From the NCBI RefSeq assembly GCF_052857255.1, contig NC_135497.1, positions 190,326,290-190,390,289 on the forward strand: DNA of 64,000 nucleotides. Reading direction: 5' to 3'. The position numbers were made by a program, and so were the translations under genes. Every line of letters starts with the position of its first letter. Within the stretch, counting starts at the first letter, position 1. The notes beneath the pieces are model-generated. The model saw only the letters and a program-made list of their open reading frames with translations. It was not told where the DNA came from and ran no database searches. This DNA is from Amblyomma americanum (taxonomy: Eukaryota; Arthropoda; Arachnida; Ixodida; Ixodidae). Shown here piece after piece: positions 1 to 11,585 of the stretch.

Positions 1-357
1 TATGGAACGTTTCAGTAGGGTTGGATCGCCACATTGTACTTGGACTCACTCTCACTCACCTTCCCTCAAGCAATACGGTTTAAAGGTGACAGAGATATAT
101 CAGTGAATCTGCAGTAGACGTTAGCAAAAAGTAATTGGAAGATTGATGGCTCATATGCAGGCCACTGACGTCGGGATGCAAGTTCAGGATTAAAAACTGA
201 TAAAAAAATTAATAGAGTTCTTATTTAAAGAAAAATAGAGAATTTCTAGACCATATCATTGTGTTTGACCGATTAGATAGGGAAATGTCAAGGAAAAGAA
301 ATAACGAGCCCAGTGGCACCTGCCCCTTCCCCATTTCAAAGGGGAGGCTCCTACCAT
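1..357. other. Intergenic, nothing recognised
   Basis: No open frame, repeat or regulatory motif that I can support. The sequence runs up to the microsatellite that follows. Confidence 0.5.
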
Positions 358-775
358 TCATTCATCCATCCATCCATCCAACCATCCATCCATCCATCCA
401 TCCATCCATCCATCCATCCATCCATCCATCCATACATACATACATACATACATACATACATACATACATACATACATACATACATACATACATACATACA
501 TACATACATACATACATACATGCATACATACATACATACATACATACATACATACATACATACATACATACATACATACATACATACATACATACATACA
601 TACATACATACATGCATGCATGCATGCATGCATACATACATACATACATACATACATACATACATACATACATACATACATACATACATACATACATACA
701 TACATACATACATACATACATACATACATACATACATACATACATACATACATACATACATACATACATACATAC
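358..775. repeat. Compound TCCA/TACA microsatellite
   Basis: About 75 bases of (ATCC)n (358-432) pass into about 340 bases of (ATAC)n. A short GCAT-rich interruption lies at 612-631 and one variant unit near 520. Because the unit is 4 bases, every frame stays open on both strands and encodes IHTY, HPSI, MYVC and similar repeats. These frames are artefacts of the repeat, not genes. Confidence 0.97.
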
Positions 776-3105
776 AAAGCTACTCACTCAACTGAAAGGC
801 TAAACCGCCCGCCTTTGGCGGCAACTGTAAGGTATTTTGGAAATTTTTCGTTATGAAAAAATTCCCACGTTTTCTTCTTTATTGCATTTCAAAACCGCTA
901 CTGTCCTTACCTTCACGAGTTATTCCATTTTCACTTTTCTGAGGGATTTAAACTAGCTTGTAAACTGAGTGCATTGTCGTTTTCATACGCGCTTTGGCTT
1001 CGATTCTGCTCAACAGAACTGCAGGCTCCTGTCGGCTCCTCCGAGTCTAGACAACAATAAAGCCAGGCGTGACATAATGTAAATGATTAGTTTTTCTCGC
1101 TGAAAACTCCCTTTTCATATTTCTTTTTAAATAGAGAGTTAACGAACGCTTGTTATGAACTCAGAAGTCGCTTCTTGCTTCAGCTCCTGCGCGTTAGTAC
1201 ACCACTTTGCATTAGCATTCCCTCGCCTCTACTCTGACCGTGCGGACTTCTCGTGTGCAGCATGTGCACGAGAAAGTACTTAACATTTTTAAACAGAAGT
1301 ACGGTGTTTTAGGCCGCATCTACACGCGCAAGTGCCTAACGACGCCAGTGTGAGAACTGAAACGTACCGTCTATCAGTGGCCATCTACGATCGCGCTGGA
1401 AAACGTCGATGCAAATTGAGCTCAGTGGGGATGGAGGATGACCGTGTGACAGAGGTATAAAATACAGAACAGAGCTCCTTATCGGTTGTTTTAGAATGCA
1501 GGACATGAGGAAGTGGCAGTGCTCATGCTCGTATTGTTTTTGTAAATTGTTTCTTTTATTATCCCGATACATTTTATTTCTAATTACTGCTTGGCCCAGG
1601 AACTGAGATAAAGTATAGACAGTCGTTTAGACGCAGCGGAGGAAAAGTTAGTTAAAAACTTGCGGTGCGCTGCCGTCTCGGATGCGCTGAGCGAGAAATC
1701 GCAATTAGAGCGCACTGCACAGATGTTCAGCTAAAACTCCTTAGAGACTCCCATACGGCGTCCGCGTGTCCTCATCTCAATAGAAGGACCTTACACATAA
1801 CCGGCATCTGAGGGTTCTGGTAGTCGCGTTGCACTGAAGGCAAACAAGAGAGGTTTTCACTATAGGTTCCTCAACGGTCGCGAAGATATATTAATAGAAA
1901 GCAAGAGCAGCTGCAAGGCGGGGGGGGGGGGGGGGGGGGTCAACAGCTTTTAGGCGCAAAAGGACAAAGGCTGAAAAATACAGCTTTAAGTTGTCTGCCT
2001 GTGCTTGAATAATGCGTGTTTGCTGAGAGTCGGACCAAATCCTTTGCATGAAAGATGCAAAGCAAAGTTTGCTTAACGTAAAATTTAATGGCCGACGATG
2101 CAAAAAAAAAAACGGATGCTGATGTAGAGCGTGTACAGCAGGGGTCTCAAACACATATTGCTACGCAAGCCGCGTTAAGAAAATTTCGCCTCCCGCCTGC
2201 CAGAAGCCGGAAAATAACAAAAACTAGGAAATGGGGTCAATCACAATGACGATTTTTTAAATGAGGGGCGGGGGGGGGCGGGGGGGGAAGTGTGAAGAGC
2301 GCCAATCTTGCAGTGCGTTAAAGGGGCTCTGAAAGGGGTTGTCTAAAAGTGCGGTATCATTGGATGATAAAGGCCACCGCTGCAAGGTTGTCCTTCAGCA
2401 ATAATTTTTTAAAGCCTTTTGCAGAAGCTGGGTTACCTCTATTCACAATCTGAATTTCAGTGTCTTCACGCCTTTCCCTTTCCTTTCGTCACTTTCTGCA
2501 CGCTCAAAGGCAGGCGCTCGTCCACCGGAGCTTCCTGACCCAACGGAGCGACGCTGCTGACCGGCCGCTGCCTTGATATACCTGTGTGACGCCTGAAACA
2601 ATCTAACCGATGGCCATCTCTGAACTGGTATACGCAGGAGCACGCGACAGAGCGAGCATGAAAAAGTCACCGAAAAGGACTCGGCAACTTTCGCGCGCGA
2701 CTGTGGGTTCTGCGCTGCGTGTGGAAGAGTATTATTTGGTTCAGGTAGTGATGACGAGAGAATTGAGGGGCTGAGCGAGTTTGTGTGCTCTCCTCGGAAC
2801 AAGTTTCAGAGTGCCTTTAAATAAAAGAAACTACGAGCATTCTAAAGAATAGGCTTTATTTTTTTAACCGCAGGAATTACCCTTCAGCTGCTGGCTTAAT
2901 GTTTGACAACGCTTAGCAGCGACAAGGGATGCAATGATCCGGCGTTAGATCTTGTGCGGAGATGATTCGCGTGATGGCTCCGTGGTGGTCGTCTGTCATC
3001 CTTGAACGCGGAGCAGATTTGTTCACTTTCATTAAAGAGAAAAGATGTGCTCCCGAACATGGCAGTGATTCTTGTCGCTTAGTGCCCCAGAATTAAAAAA
3101 ATTGT
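776..3105. other. Intergenic; G-runs and a modest CpG-rich patch
   Basis: No gene recognised. There is a run of about 20 G at 1920-1939 and a G-rich tract at 2265-2288. A somewhat CpG-richer patch at about 2480-2720 has open frames on the minus strand, but these show no recognisable domain. Confidence 0.5.
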
Positions 3106-3106
3106 C

Positions 3107-4672
3107 TTATCTAAAAAAAGTGTAAAACTCCGGCACATCTACATGTGCATCTTCAAACGTCTGTCGTAATGTGATGCTTGATAAGCTCCACGACAAGCTC
3201 CGTTTGCAACTCGGGCACAACATCGTCGACTCGCACAGCGAAGGGTACAGGGAAAATTTCGAAACCTTGAACTGTTTAGAGAGGCTGCGGGTGTCTTGAA
3301 ACGAATTTTTTTCATTCTTTCTCGAGTTCGTTAAGCAAATCCGGGAGAGCATCGCAAAATTCTTGGGCAACGTGGCCTAATGAGTTGAGAGGTGAAGAGT
3401 GGTCCAGGTTATTCTCTTTTATCTGGCGCTGCCTGAATTGTAATTTGGCTTGAAATGCGCGAACGTCCTCATTTATTTCCTTTATGATTTCTTTTTGTTT
3501 TCTCTGAACTTTTACGTTCAAGGTGCTCAGGTAGTTACATATGTCCGTGAGAAATGCAAGGAAACGATGGAGAACACTTTTCATTCGACAACTCAGCAAT
3601 CTGGCTTATTTTTCTCCTTCAAGAAGCTGCCGATTTTCTCTCTGGGGTAAAAATAATCTCTGCAGCCCTTTTTGAGGCTCAAAAAATGCACGTCCATGTG
3701 GTATAGGATCTCTTAATGATTGTATTTTTCCTCTTGTAACAGAGAGGTGAACTGACAGTGGTTGAACGCTCTGTAACGAATAAAGTTCACTGCCCCTAAC
3801 ACAATGTACATACATGACAGATTGCATGTTCAGTGTCTTGATGCATAATGCTTCTTGGTGTAAGGTGCAGTGTACCGCCAATAACTGTTCAGGGACTCCG
3901 AGCCCTTCAAGCATTGTTCGCAAATGTCCTACAAGTCCGCTCCTGCTTGCGTCCACTGATGGAGCACCGTCGGTTGCCACAAACATGATGCGCTCCCTCT
4001 GCAAGCCGGACAACAAGTTCTTCAAGAGCCGAAATGATGTCCGCTCCTGTAGTGGCGCCTTTCATCGGGACAATGTCCAGTAGTTCTTCTGTTACGTTGA
4101 GATTTTTGCCTACGCCCCTAATGAAGGTGCCCCACTGGGTGTTATCAATAATGCCAGTGCTTTCGTCAATGGCGAGAGAAAAGGCAGTCCCGAGATAGGT
4201 TCATTAAGGCGTTTTCAATGTCGCGACCTATCTCAGCAGTTATCTCCGCAACCGTATTCGGTGAAGGGCTTATCTCTTCGAATTCATTATTCAAGCTCGG
4301 ACAGATAGGGCCTGCGGCTTCAAGCAAACAGTTTCTCACATATATTCCATTGGCAAAAGGTGTTGCAGATTTTGCAATTAGATGGAAATTAATGAAGCTT
4401 GCTCTTGTCGTTTCTTTCGTTGTTTTGGCAGGCCTTTCGAAAAATTGTTGCTGTGTTCCAAATGACATCTTTAGCTCATTCACTTTGTCGTTACCCATTT
4501 TTCCAATTAATGGATCACGCTTGTCGTGATGACAGGACACGAAGTGGCGTTACACGTTGTACCACTTCGGAACAGACACAGTCTGACAGCAGATTAAGCC
4601 GAAAGTCTTATCCCGTGACTCAGTGAAGAAATACGACTGTTCCCATTGAGGTTGAAAACACCACTTTTCAAC
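3107..4672 (-). pseudogene. hAT-type transposase relic (GTF2IRD2/ZBED-like), broken
   Basis: Read on the minus strand this is a decayed hAT-superfamily transposase of the kind related to vertebrate GTF2IRD2/ZBED5/SCAND3. In order: a BED-like zinc finger near 4670-4530 (W, YFF, C-x2-C, then H-x4-H) interrupted by an in-frame stop at about 4551; a helical segment (4540-4170); an IDEST motif reached after a frameshift near 4180; ATDGAPSV (second acidic catalytic region) near 3975; an HCTLHQEALC segment near 3870; and the FLTDICNYLSTLN block near 3550. The order and spacing match the family. At least one stop and two frameshifts rule out a working enzyme. I found no terminal inverted repeats or 8-bp target duplication. 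Whether it was a transposon or a domesticated copy before decay cannot be told. Confidence 0.75.
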
Positions 4673-7600
4673 TTCAAGATTTCTTCTCGTTGAAGCCTTC
4701 GACAGTGACATTCCAACACTGAACTTTCACTGCAAAAAATCCTATGTTCTTACTGTCACACCGACAGTAGAAAATATTCAAATAGATATGGCAGAAGTGA
4801 ACCACTTGATAGAGCAGGTTATCGCTGAGTGGCGTTCGATACGGTGACGCGCCAAATATAGCTTCCCAAATATTGTCACAATAAATTTAAAAAAAAAACA
4901 GGAAAAACCCTCCCGAAAAATGCCGGTGTAGTATGCGGTATGTGTATGTCCACGCCTACAAGCGGCAAGTGTTCTATGGTGCATGCAACAGGTATTTCTG
5001 GCTGAGAGGGCCACTCCTCAACCCAAACTGTATGCCTTTGTAGGAAGGCTTGCATGGCACTGCAGTGATCGGTGCTCACTGGATGGTCTGAAGGGAACAA
5101 GCAAAGGTGGTGGCCAGCTTAATTTTGTCTTTATTCTGGATGCCGTAATGCTCCCCTAGAATTAATTGCGGTCCAGTTGCTAAAATTAGTATAAATGACA
5201 ATCTTCACCACATAATCCTGCAGGCCTTCACACTTGTAGCTTTTCTCATTTTGGTTGCCTTGGTATTTCGAGCTACAATTTGGCTGTTAAACTGCTTAAA
5301 ACTGGGAAATCCACGTGAGGGTAAGAGAGCGGTTTCAAGAGTAAGGAGGACAACGCTTTCGTAGGGTTGCTGGCAGTCAGGAAGTCCGTGGCTTGAGCGG
5401 GAATAAATAAGTGGTAGATGGACATCCTTTGTCTTCTTCTCAGTAAGGAGGTGAAGACATAGCAAGGGCTGCAGCCTGCAGTCTCCCCCCCCCCCTTCAA
5501 AAAAAAAAGAACCACGCAGCTCTTCCGGCCTACTCACACATGATTTGTGTGCAATCCAAGGTGTGCCCTTCGCGTCTTAAAATGCTTTATTAGTTGTCTG
5601 TAGTTGCCCCTCTCGTCTCCGGAATGCGATTTCACCGAATGAGCAGAACAGCATTGTCGCTACAGCGCCCCGAGAGAAGGGCAATAAGTCGCTGTACAAA
5701 TTACCTGTGTCGTGGCTACTGGGAAGCGCATTACAGCCTCAGAACTTTCGCCTCGTATAGTTAGGGATCCGCAGACAGGAATAAAGGGGACGGTTGGAAG
5801 TTACTGCCTTTTAGTTTCCACACCAGAGATTTCTACTCTGGTGTGGAAATTGTCCACTTCTGGACAACTTTCTGGACAACTTTCTGAGGCTACGCAGGGA
5901 AGGGAAGGAGGCGGGCCCTTGACCGCGTGCCGTGGGCAGTTGGTTCATTGTTCGGTTTAAGAGTGCGAAGGTGTGAAACAGAGAGAGGGTAGTCCGGGGC
6001 CTCGCTGCTTGAGTTCTCTTGAAGGCAGCCGATGTCCGTCTGAAGGTAACGCACATCAAGTTCCCCCCTGCCTCTTTTCCTTTCCGCGAAGAGTGAGTGC
6101 CGTCTGCGAACGTAACTTTCTGGTCCATTTCAATTAGGAAACAAGTCTCCCGGTAAAGCTGACTCGTGAAGCTAGCACGAGCTTTCAGAATCGAGAATGA
6201 AACGTGGAGGGCCGGTGGGAAGCAGGATACAGTCCAGTGGGCGGCATGCGTCCCGCGGGCCTCGTGTTTCAGAACACTGCTCTACATCATGGTGGATGAG
6301 CTTATAAACAAGTCTCTTAGAAGGATATTTCCGCTTAAAACGTTTACCTAATTTAAGACACTGCACAAGTTGGTAGAAGAAGCACCAAATGTGTCCGACT
6401 GCGTATCCTCTTGCGTCTTACATGAAGGCGGAGTGATCGAATGAACTGCTTTCTAGAAGTGCATGCGCGCAGGTGCGCTGCAACAGGACAGACAAATAAT
6501 TAGAGGAGAAACAGGGAAGAACACTGCGTTAAAAAAGCAGTAAGCTTTTTGAACCTGTGATGCTTCTGAAGCAGTTCAGGGTCTTAGCATAAATCATGAG
6601 TACACCATTTAAATCGAGATATGGGATAATGAACCTAATGTTTAACAATGGGTTTTCATTGCAAGATGACTTCCCGATGGTTAGCCCCATTACGGGGCTC
6701 TAAATTCATTTAGATCGATTTAGTGTATCCTTGAAGACGGGTTTGCCGAGACTCATTGCGGTTTAGGTACAGTCTTCCACAAGAGCATGACCAGCAAGGC
6801 GATAATGAATGTTATATTGTTCAGCGGCTGATGAAATGCTTGCAATGGTACACTAATAGTCAACTGTTCCGCCTTCTCTTCGTGTTAGCAAAATGCCGAT
6901 GATATTCGGCGACCTTTAAAATACAAGTGTAAAATCTGCAGAAATGCGTTTTTCTAAAAGTGCTCTAGAGGACAAGGCGACCCCTGGATATAATTTTGAC
7001 GTAAAGAGAAAAGAAAATGGCCGCTGTGAACTGCAGAAAAAACAAGCCCGAAGCAAAAAAAAAAGCACACAAGAGAAATACTGAACTGCTGACGGTGGCG
7101 AAAAACTGCTGGCAATGCTGTAATACGGATGACGTTTATTTGTATACAGGTGCCTATTTCTCCGCCCTATTTTGAGAATTGATTGAATATCTGACAGCCT
7201 AAAGCTGTGGCCAACAGAACGCATCTCCTGCTTACACATTACAGAATAGTGCCGTGCCGTTCTATAACTCCTGTTTTGCACCTTCCAGCTAGCCTCTGAT
7301 AATAAAAGTGGCGGGAAGTGAATCTGTTAACACGAGTGAGTAAAAATTAATCTTCATTTTAATGTAGCAACTCTTGTAACCGACCCCTTACATGGACAAG
7401 AAGTGGTGCTTAGCGTTTACCATGTGTGTGACATTGGCGACACTCCGTGTAGCTGCGTCACTGATCTTTTAAACGTTCACCCACTTTGAAGAGAGAGTCT
7501 GTTGGAAACACCTGCGCAGGCCGAGTGACGAGCGTAGAATTCATTGCGCCCCATTGCGTTACATTGCACTACAGCTCCTGGCGACAAGGTACACCACAGC

Positions 7601-8645
7601 GACACAACGCGTACTTAAAACTGGAAGCTTCGCCTGAAGGCCCTTGCGTACTGTGCATGCATAAGTGCGCCTAAGTCACAAGGACAAAGTAGCCAGCCCA
7701 GACGATTGAAAGCGCGTGATTTAGGTGCAAGAAAAAATAGAAGTAAAAATGTAAATCGGTTTTGACGAAAGAAAAGACGCAGTAATTGTCTCACTTCTCG
7801 GCGGACACCTCAACTGCGCAGCAAGGAATGGGATTGAGGACAGAGTAAAAGAAGCAAGAAAGAAATAGCAAAAGAAAAGAAGGTATTCTGTTAGTGTGTA
7901 TAGAGCCCCTCATTTTCGTAACGCAAAGTTTTGCATTCAACAGGCAGCAGAAGTTCCTTCCCTAACAGGGAACGTTTCATGAGTCTAGAACGGCCTGCCC
8001 CGCAAACTCTGGAAATAAGCATGCTTTCTTTCTTTTCTTTGGCTTAGGTTTCCTTTTGTTGTATAGATTAAGCTAAATGCCTGAAACCGCGGCCTAAACG
8101 CAATGACGACTTTCTACGGTCATTGTATTAATTTCTGTAAAGTTCACATGTTTAGGCTCAAGCTTCACAGAAAACAGTGCACCTGTGCTGCTTCACTGGA
8201 ATGATGTAAATGTGTGATGATACCATTGCTTTGGCCGTAGTAGCAAACACAACAGTTGACAAATTGTAGTTAGGATATTTTTATCTTAATGATAGCAATG
8301 TAAAATATTTCAGTCCTGAATGGCCATTTTTACAAATACAAAAATCCCATTACTTGTTCCGGCTTACAATCAGCATGAACTGACAGGTAGCAGCCATGCA
8401 ACAACTTCCAATAGGCTTGGCCACACTGCACTGGATTCAACTAAGCTCGGGGCATAACACAGGACTTCGAGCACACGCTCGACAAATAGCATTTACTGAG
8501 TCTACCCACGACGCATGTCGCAGATTTAATATGCTTAAAATAGCCTCAGCTGCAGATAAGTCGGTGTTTTTTATACTGGTCCGAATGATATTGACGAAGG
8601 TGATACTGAAACTGACGCAGTGCTGGCATTTGCGAGCCTTATGCT
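4673..8645. other. Intergenic; one perfect hairpin, no gene recognised
   Basis: Mixed-composition DNA with only short, unrecognised open frames. The one structure I can support is the hairpin at 5815-5849, listed separately. A C10-12 run followed by A10 lies near 5486-5508. Confidence 0.5.
5815..5849. repeat. Perfect 14-bp inverted repeat, 7-base loop
   Basis: The arms TTTCCACACCAGAG and CTCTGGTGTGGAAA are perfect complements around the loop ATTTCTA. A short direct repeat (CTGGACAACTTT, twice) follows at about 5858-5884. No gene context explains it. It could be a small remnant of an inverted-repeat element. Confidence 0.8.
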
Positions 8646-8647
8646 CT

Positions 8648-9605
8648 TCTTCATTATCATCAGCAGCAGCATTATAGTAATCACCATCATCAGTCTAACT
8701 ACGCCCACTGCAGCACATAAGCTCCTCCTATATCTCTCAAATTCACCCTGTACGACCTGTGCCAGCTGCGGCCACCGTTTTTCTGCAAACCTCTTAATCT
8801 CACGCGCCAAACTGACTCTGCCACCCCGTGCTACGCTTGTTCTCTTAGAATACACTCCGTTACCCTTAAAGACCATCGGTTATCTTCCCTTCACATTACA
8901 TCTTTCTCATACCCATTTTTTCTTCTTGATTTTGACTAGGATATCATTCACACGCGCTGGTTAACTCGCTCACTGTGCTCTCTTCCTGTCTATTAACACT
9001 ACACCTATCATCTTCGTTTCCATAGCTCGCTACGCCGGCCTCACCTTAAATCCGGCCATTTCTGTTAGCCTCCATGTTCCTGCCCCAAATGTGAATACAA
9101 GCAAGATGCCACTCTTATGTATACTTTCCTCTTGAGGGATACAGGTATGTCGCTGTTCATGAGCTGAGGACAAATGCATTCCACCCCATTCTTATTGTCC
9201 GAGCTATTTCACTCACGTGGCCCGGGACTTGCGGTCACTATGTTCGCCCTATGTAGATGTTATCGCCTATCACCTCCATGTTTCGCTACCTACGGTAAAC
9301 TCTTGTTTCACTCTCAGACTGTTTGGCATGTTTCCTCTATATTAATTATTAGACCCACCGTTCCGCTTTTCCTGTTTAGGACTTCAAAGATGCTCTTCAG
9401 TTCTTTCACTGAGTTACTTAGCACGGCAATCTGATCTCCGATTTTTCTCCATTAACTTTTATGCCCAACTCTTCCCAACCCAGTTTTCTGATAGCTAAGC
9501 ACGAGGTGATTGGTAGTATATATATCGCGTTTTCCTGACTGACACCTTTTCTGAATGGAATTTTAGCACTTTTCTTGCTCAGATCGCTAATCAAATACAT
9601 GCAAT
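8648..9605 (-). mobile_element. RTE-clade LINE, 5'-truncated and decayed (minus)
   Basis: Minus-strand frames match the C-terminal half of an RTE-type reverse transcriptase. They run from RKGVSQ (RT motif RKGVRQGD) at about 9550, through WEELGIKVNGEK near 9470, a frameshifted remnant of the FADD box followed by SNSVKELKSIF (about 9420), a LKRKVY block near 9110, and finally the maturase-like tail near 8900-8700. The 3' end is a GAT-rich simple repeat (about 8650-8695), the tail type seen in the other RTE copies here. Several frameshifts and stops make it non-coding. It belongs to the same family as the copies at 38.6-40.4 and 57.7-61.5 kb. Confidence 0.75.
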
Positions 9606-11495
9606 ACATAGCCTGATTTGAACCCTATGATACAGAGTGTAAAATAGGAATAATTTTCATTTCGTTTCGCAGTATATTTTAATGTCTTGTCAAGCATACT
9701 TATCGAAGCATGGTCAATCTGTCGGCCGCCAGAGATGCAGGAGGCCTGCTGAAAAATAAATTCATGCAAAAGTTAACCCAAACGCTAAAACAGCCAAAAT
9801 TTTTCAGTTTTATTGCTCTTTGATTTTAAGAAATCACCAAAATTAGATGGAACAAACGTGCTGCAATCGCCTCTTTCTCAATAAATCTCCCAGTTTTTTA
9901 CACTAGAACTTGATACCGTTTTTGACGCTTTATGCGTTATGCATTAGAAGATTAAAGTCATTCCAAAATGCTCTTATTACTTTATACATGACCGTTATTT
10001 AACTTTATCAATTTTTCATGAAGTATTGTGCAACTTAATTGACCCCGAAGGGTACTGAATGCCTGTTTACAAACTTAACGCAATCGCGCAATAAATACTT
10101 GAATATGAGCACTTTAACTGCGAGCATCACTACAAGCGTTATGGTGGTTCGCTTGTATTGATGCTCTTGATAAATAAATACATTTTTGTTTTAAAAACCA
10201 ATAATCATGGCTTATTGCCCAACCGCGAAAATTGAATACAGTAATAATGGGATAACGAACGCAGCATTGTGCCTTTGTGAGCCGCTTTCTCTCCGGGCCG
10301 TTATTAAGCCAACCGGAAGTGTCGTTTCGCTGTACCGCAGGCGTTGGCTCGTGGGCCTCGAGGCAAGGTATTGAAATCTAACGCTGTTGGCGGGACTGAG
10401 GAACTAAGTACGCATCTGTTCCTGACATTTAACCTGCGTCATCGCATGCGTCGTCTCTTTTATGTGTCAGTCTTGTTGCTGAACCGGCGGCAAGTCCCAG
10501 CGCGAAACACAGGACGCTTCGCGTGCAGCATTAATATAAGAGATCTTAGGAGGAAAAGATGAAACATTGTTCTGCAATGTCAGTTTCGTAGAGACGCCTT
10601 CAAGCTATAATATTTCCGGTTCATGCGTTGTATTTTCAAGCACAGCATGCTCCAAAGCAATACGAGAAAAGAAAGCTTTACGTTCATATTACCAATGTGT
10701 GCTCTACACGATGCTCGATTCACCCTTGTCCACGGCTCTGTTCGTTTGAACAAATTAGGGTAGTTGGACTAAATGAAATAAAAATTAAGCCTACATTCGT
10801 TTTCCACTTCACGTGCTCTTCAAGAGCGCTAAAGGGGTTGTGCAGTGCGCTAATGGCGCGCTTGCTACACGTTGATGTCGCGCCCAGGTTTTCTATGTTC
10901 ACATCTAAATGAATTTGTCCGGTCGGACTGGACTCTTGGTACGGATTATCCCTTTGCTCTAAGCCCCGAATATTGCGGCAGCAGGAGAACGAAATGAGTG
11001 AGCCCAATTTTCGACGCCGTGCTTCCAACGCGGAAATTAATAGCGCTAACTTTTCGTCCTCTACTTTTAAAGCTCACCGAAAGTAAGTGCACAAAGCAGC
11101 AGATATTTATTGGGAGATTATTATCGCGCCATCCTGCTGTCGATTTCTTAGGAGGAAGACGAGACAGGGATGCACATAAAGCTTACGGGGCAGCCGTCTG
11201 CGGCGGGGGTGTCTTTTTTCGTGCTGCACCCGGCAGTGTGTCCCACGATGGTGCCACCGAAGCGAGTCGTTTTAGGCGGCCAATGCCATCCACGTACGAC
11301 ACCTGGAAGTTCGACGCGGGGGCACGGCAGGCGGTTCGCAACAGAGGTCCACGCTGAAATTCCAATACTGTTCGGAAAGTTAACAATTTTCCTTGTGTTG
11401 TCTTTGTTCGGAGGCGCTATCCGCCGCCCGAAGAAATCGCGCCCATGTCGACATGACTCAGCAACCCTATTCGCCAACGCTGCTGCGTGCTATTC
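9606..11495. other. Intergenic upstream of GRP-1, AT-rich then mixed
   Basis: 9770-10320 is notably AT-rich. 10330-11500 is less so. No gene or repeat family was recognised. The last few hundred bases before 11500 are the likely upstream regulatory region of GRP-1, but no specific site can be supported. Confidence 0.4.
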
Positions 11496-11502
11496 GAGGA
11501 GG

Positions 11503-11510
11503 TATATAAG
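11503..11510 (+). promoter_or_regulatory. TATA box of GRP-1
   Basis: TATATAAG lies 83 bases before the GRP-1 ATG. Transcription would start near 11535, giving a 5' UTR of about 50 bases. The other two GRP genes have a TATA box in the same relative place, which supports it. Confidence 0.75.
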
Positions 11511-11585
11511 TAGCCGGTCCCTTGACGGCGAGTAGTAGTAGTAGCACCTAGCGCCTACTCAGCGAACAAGCAAGCATCTGACACC

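Noticed and set aside
261..856. Open frames encoding [16 protein letters not shown] and HPSI repeats on both strands
   Set aside because: They are translations of a tetranucleotide microsatellite, open in every phase. No gene context.
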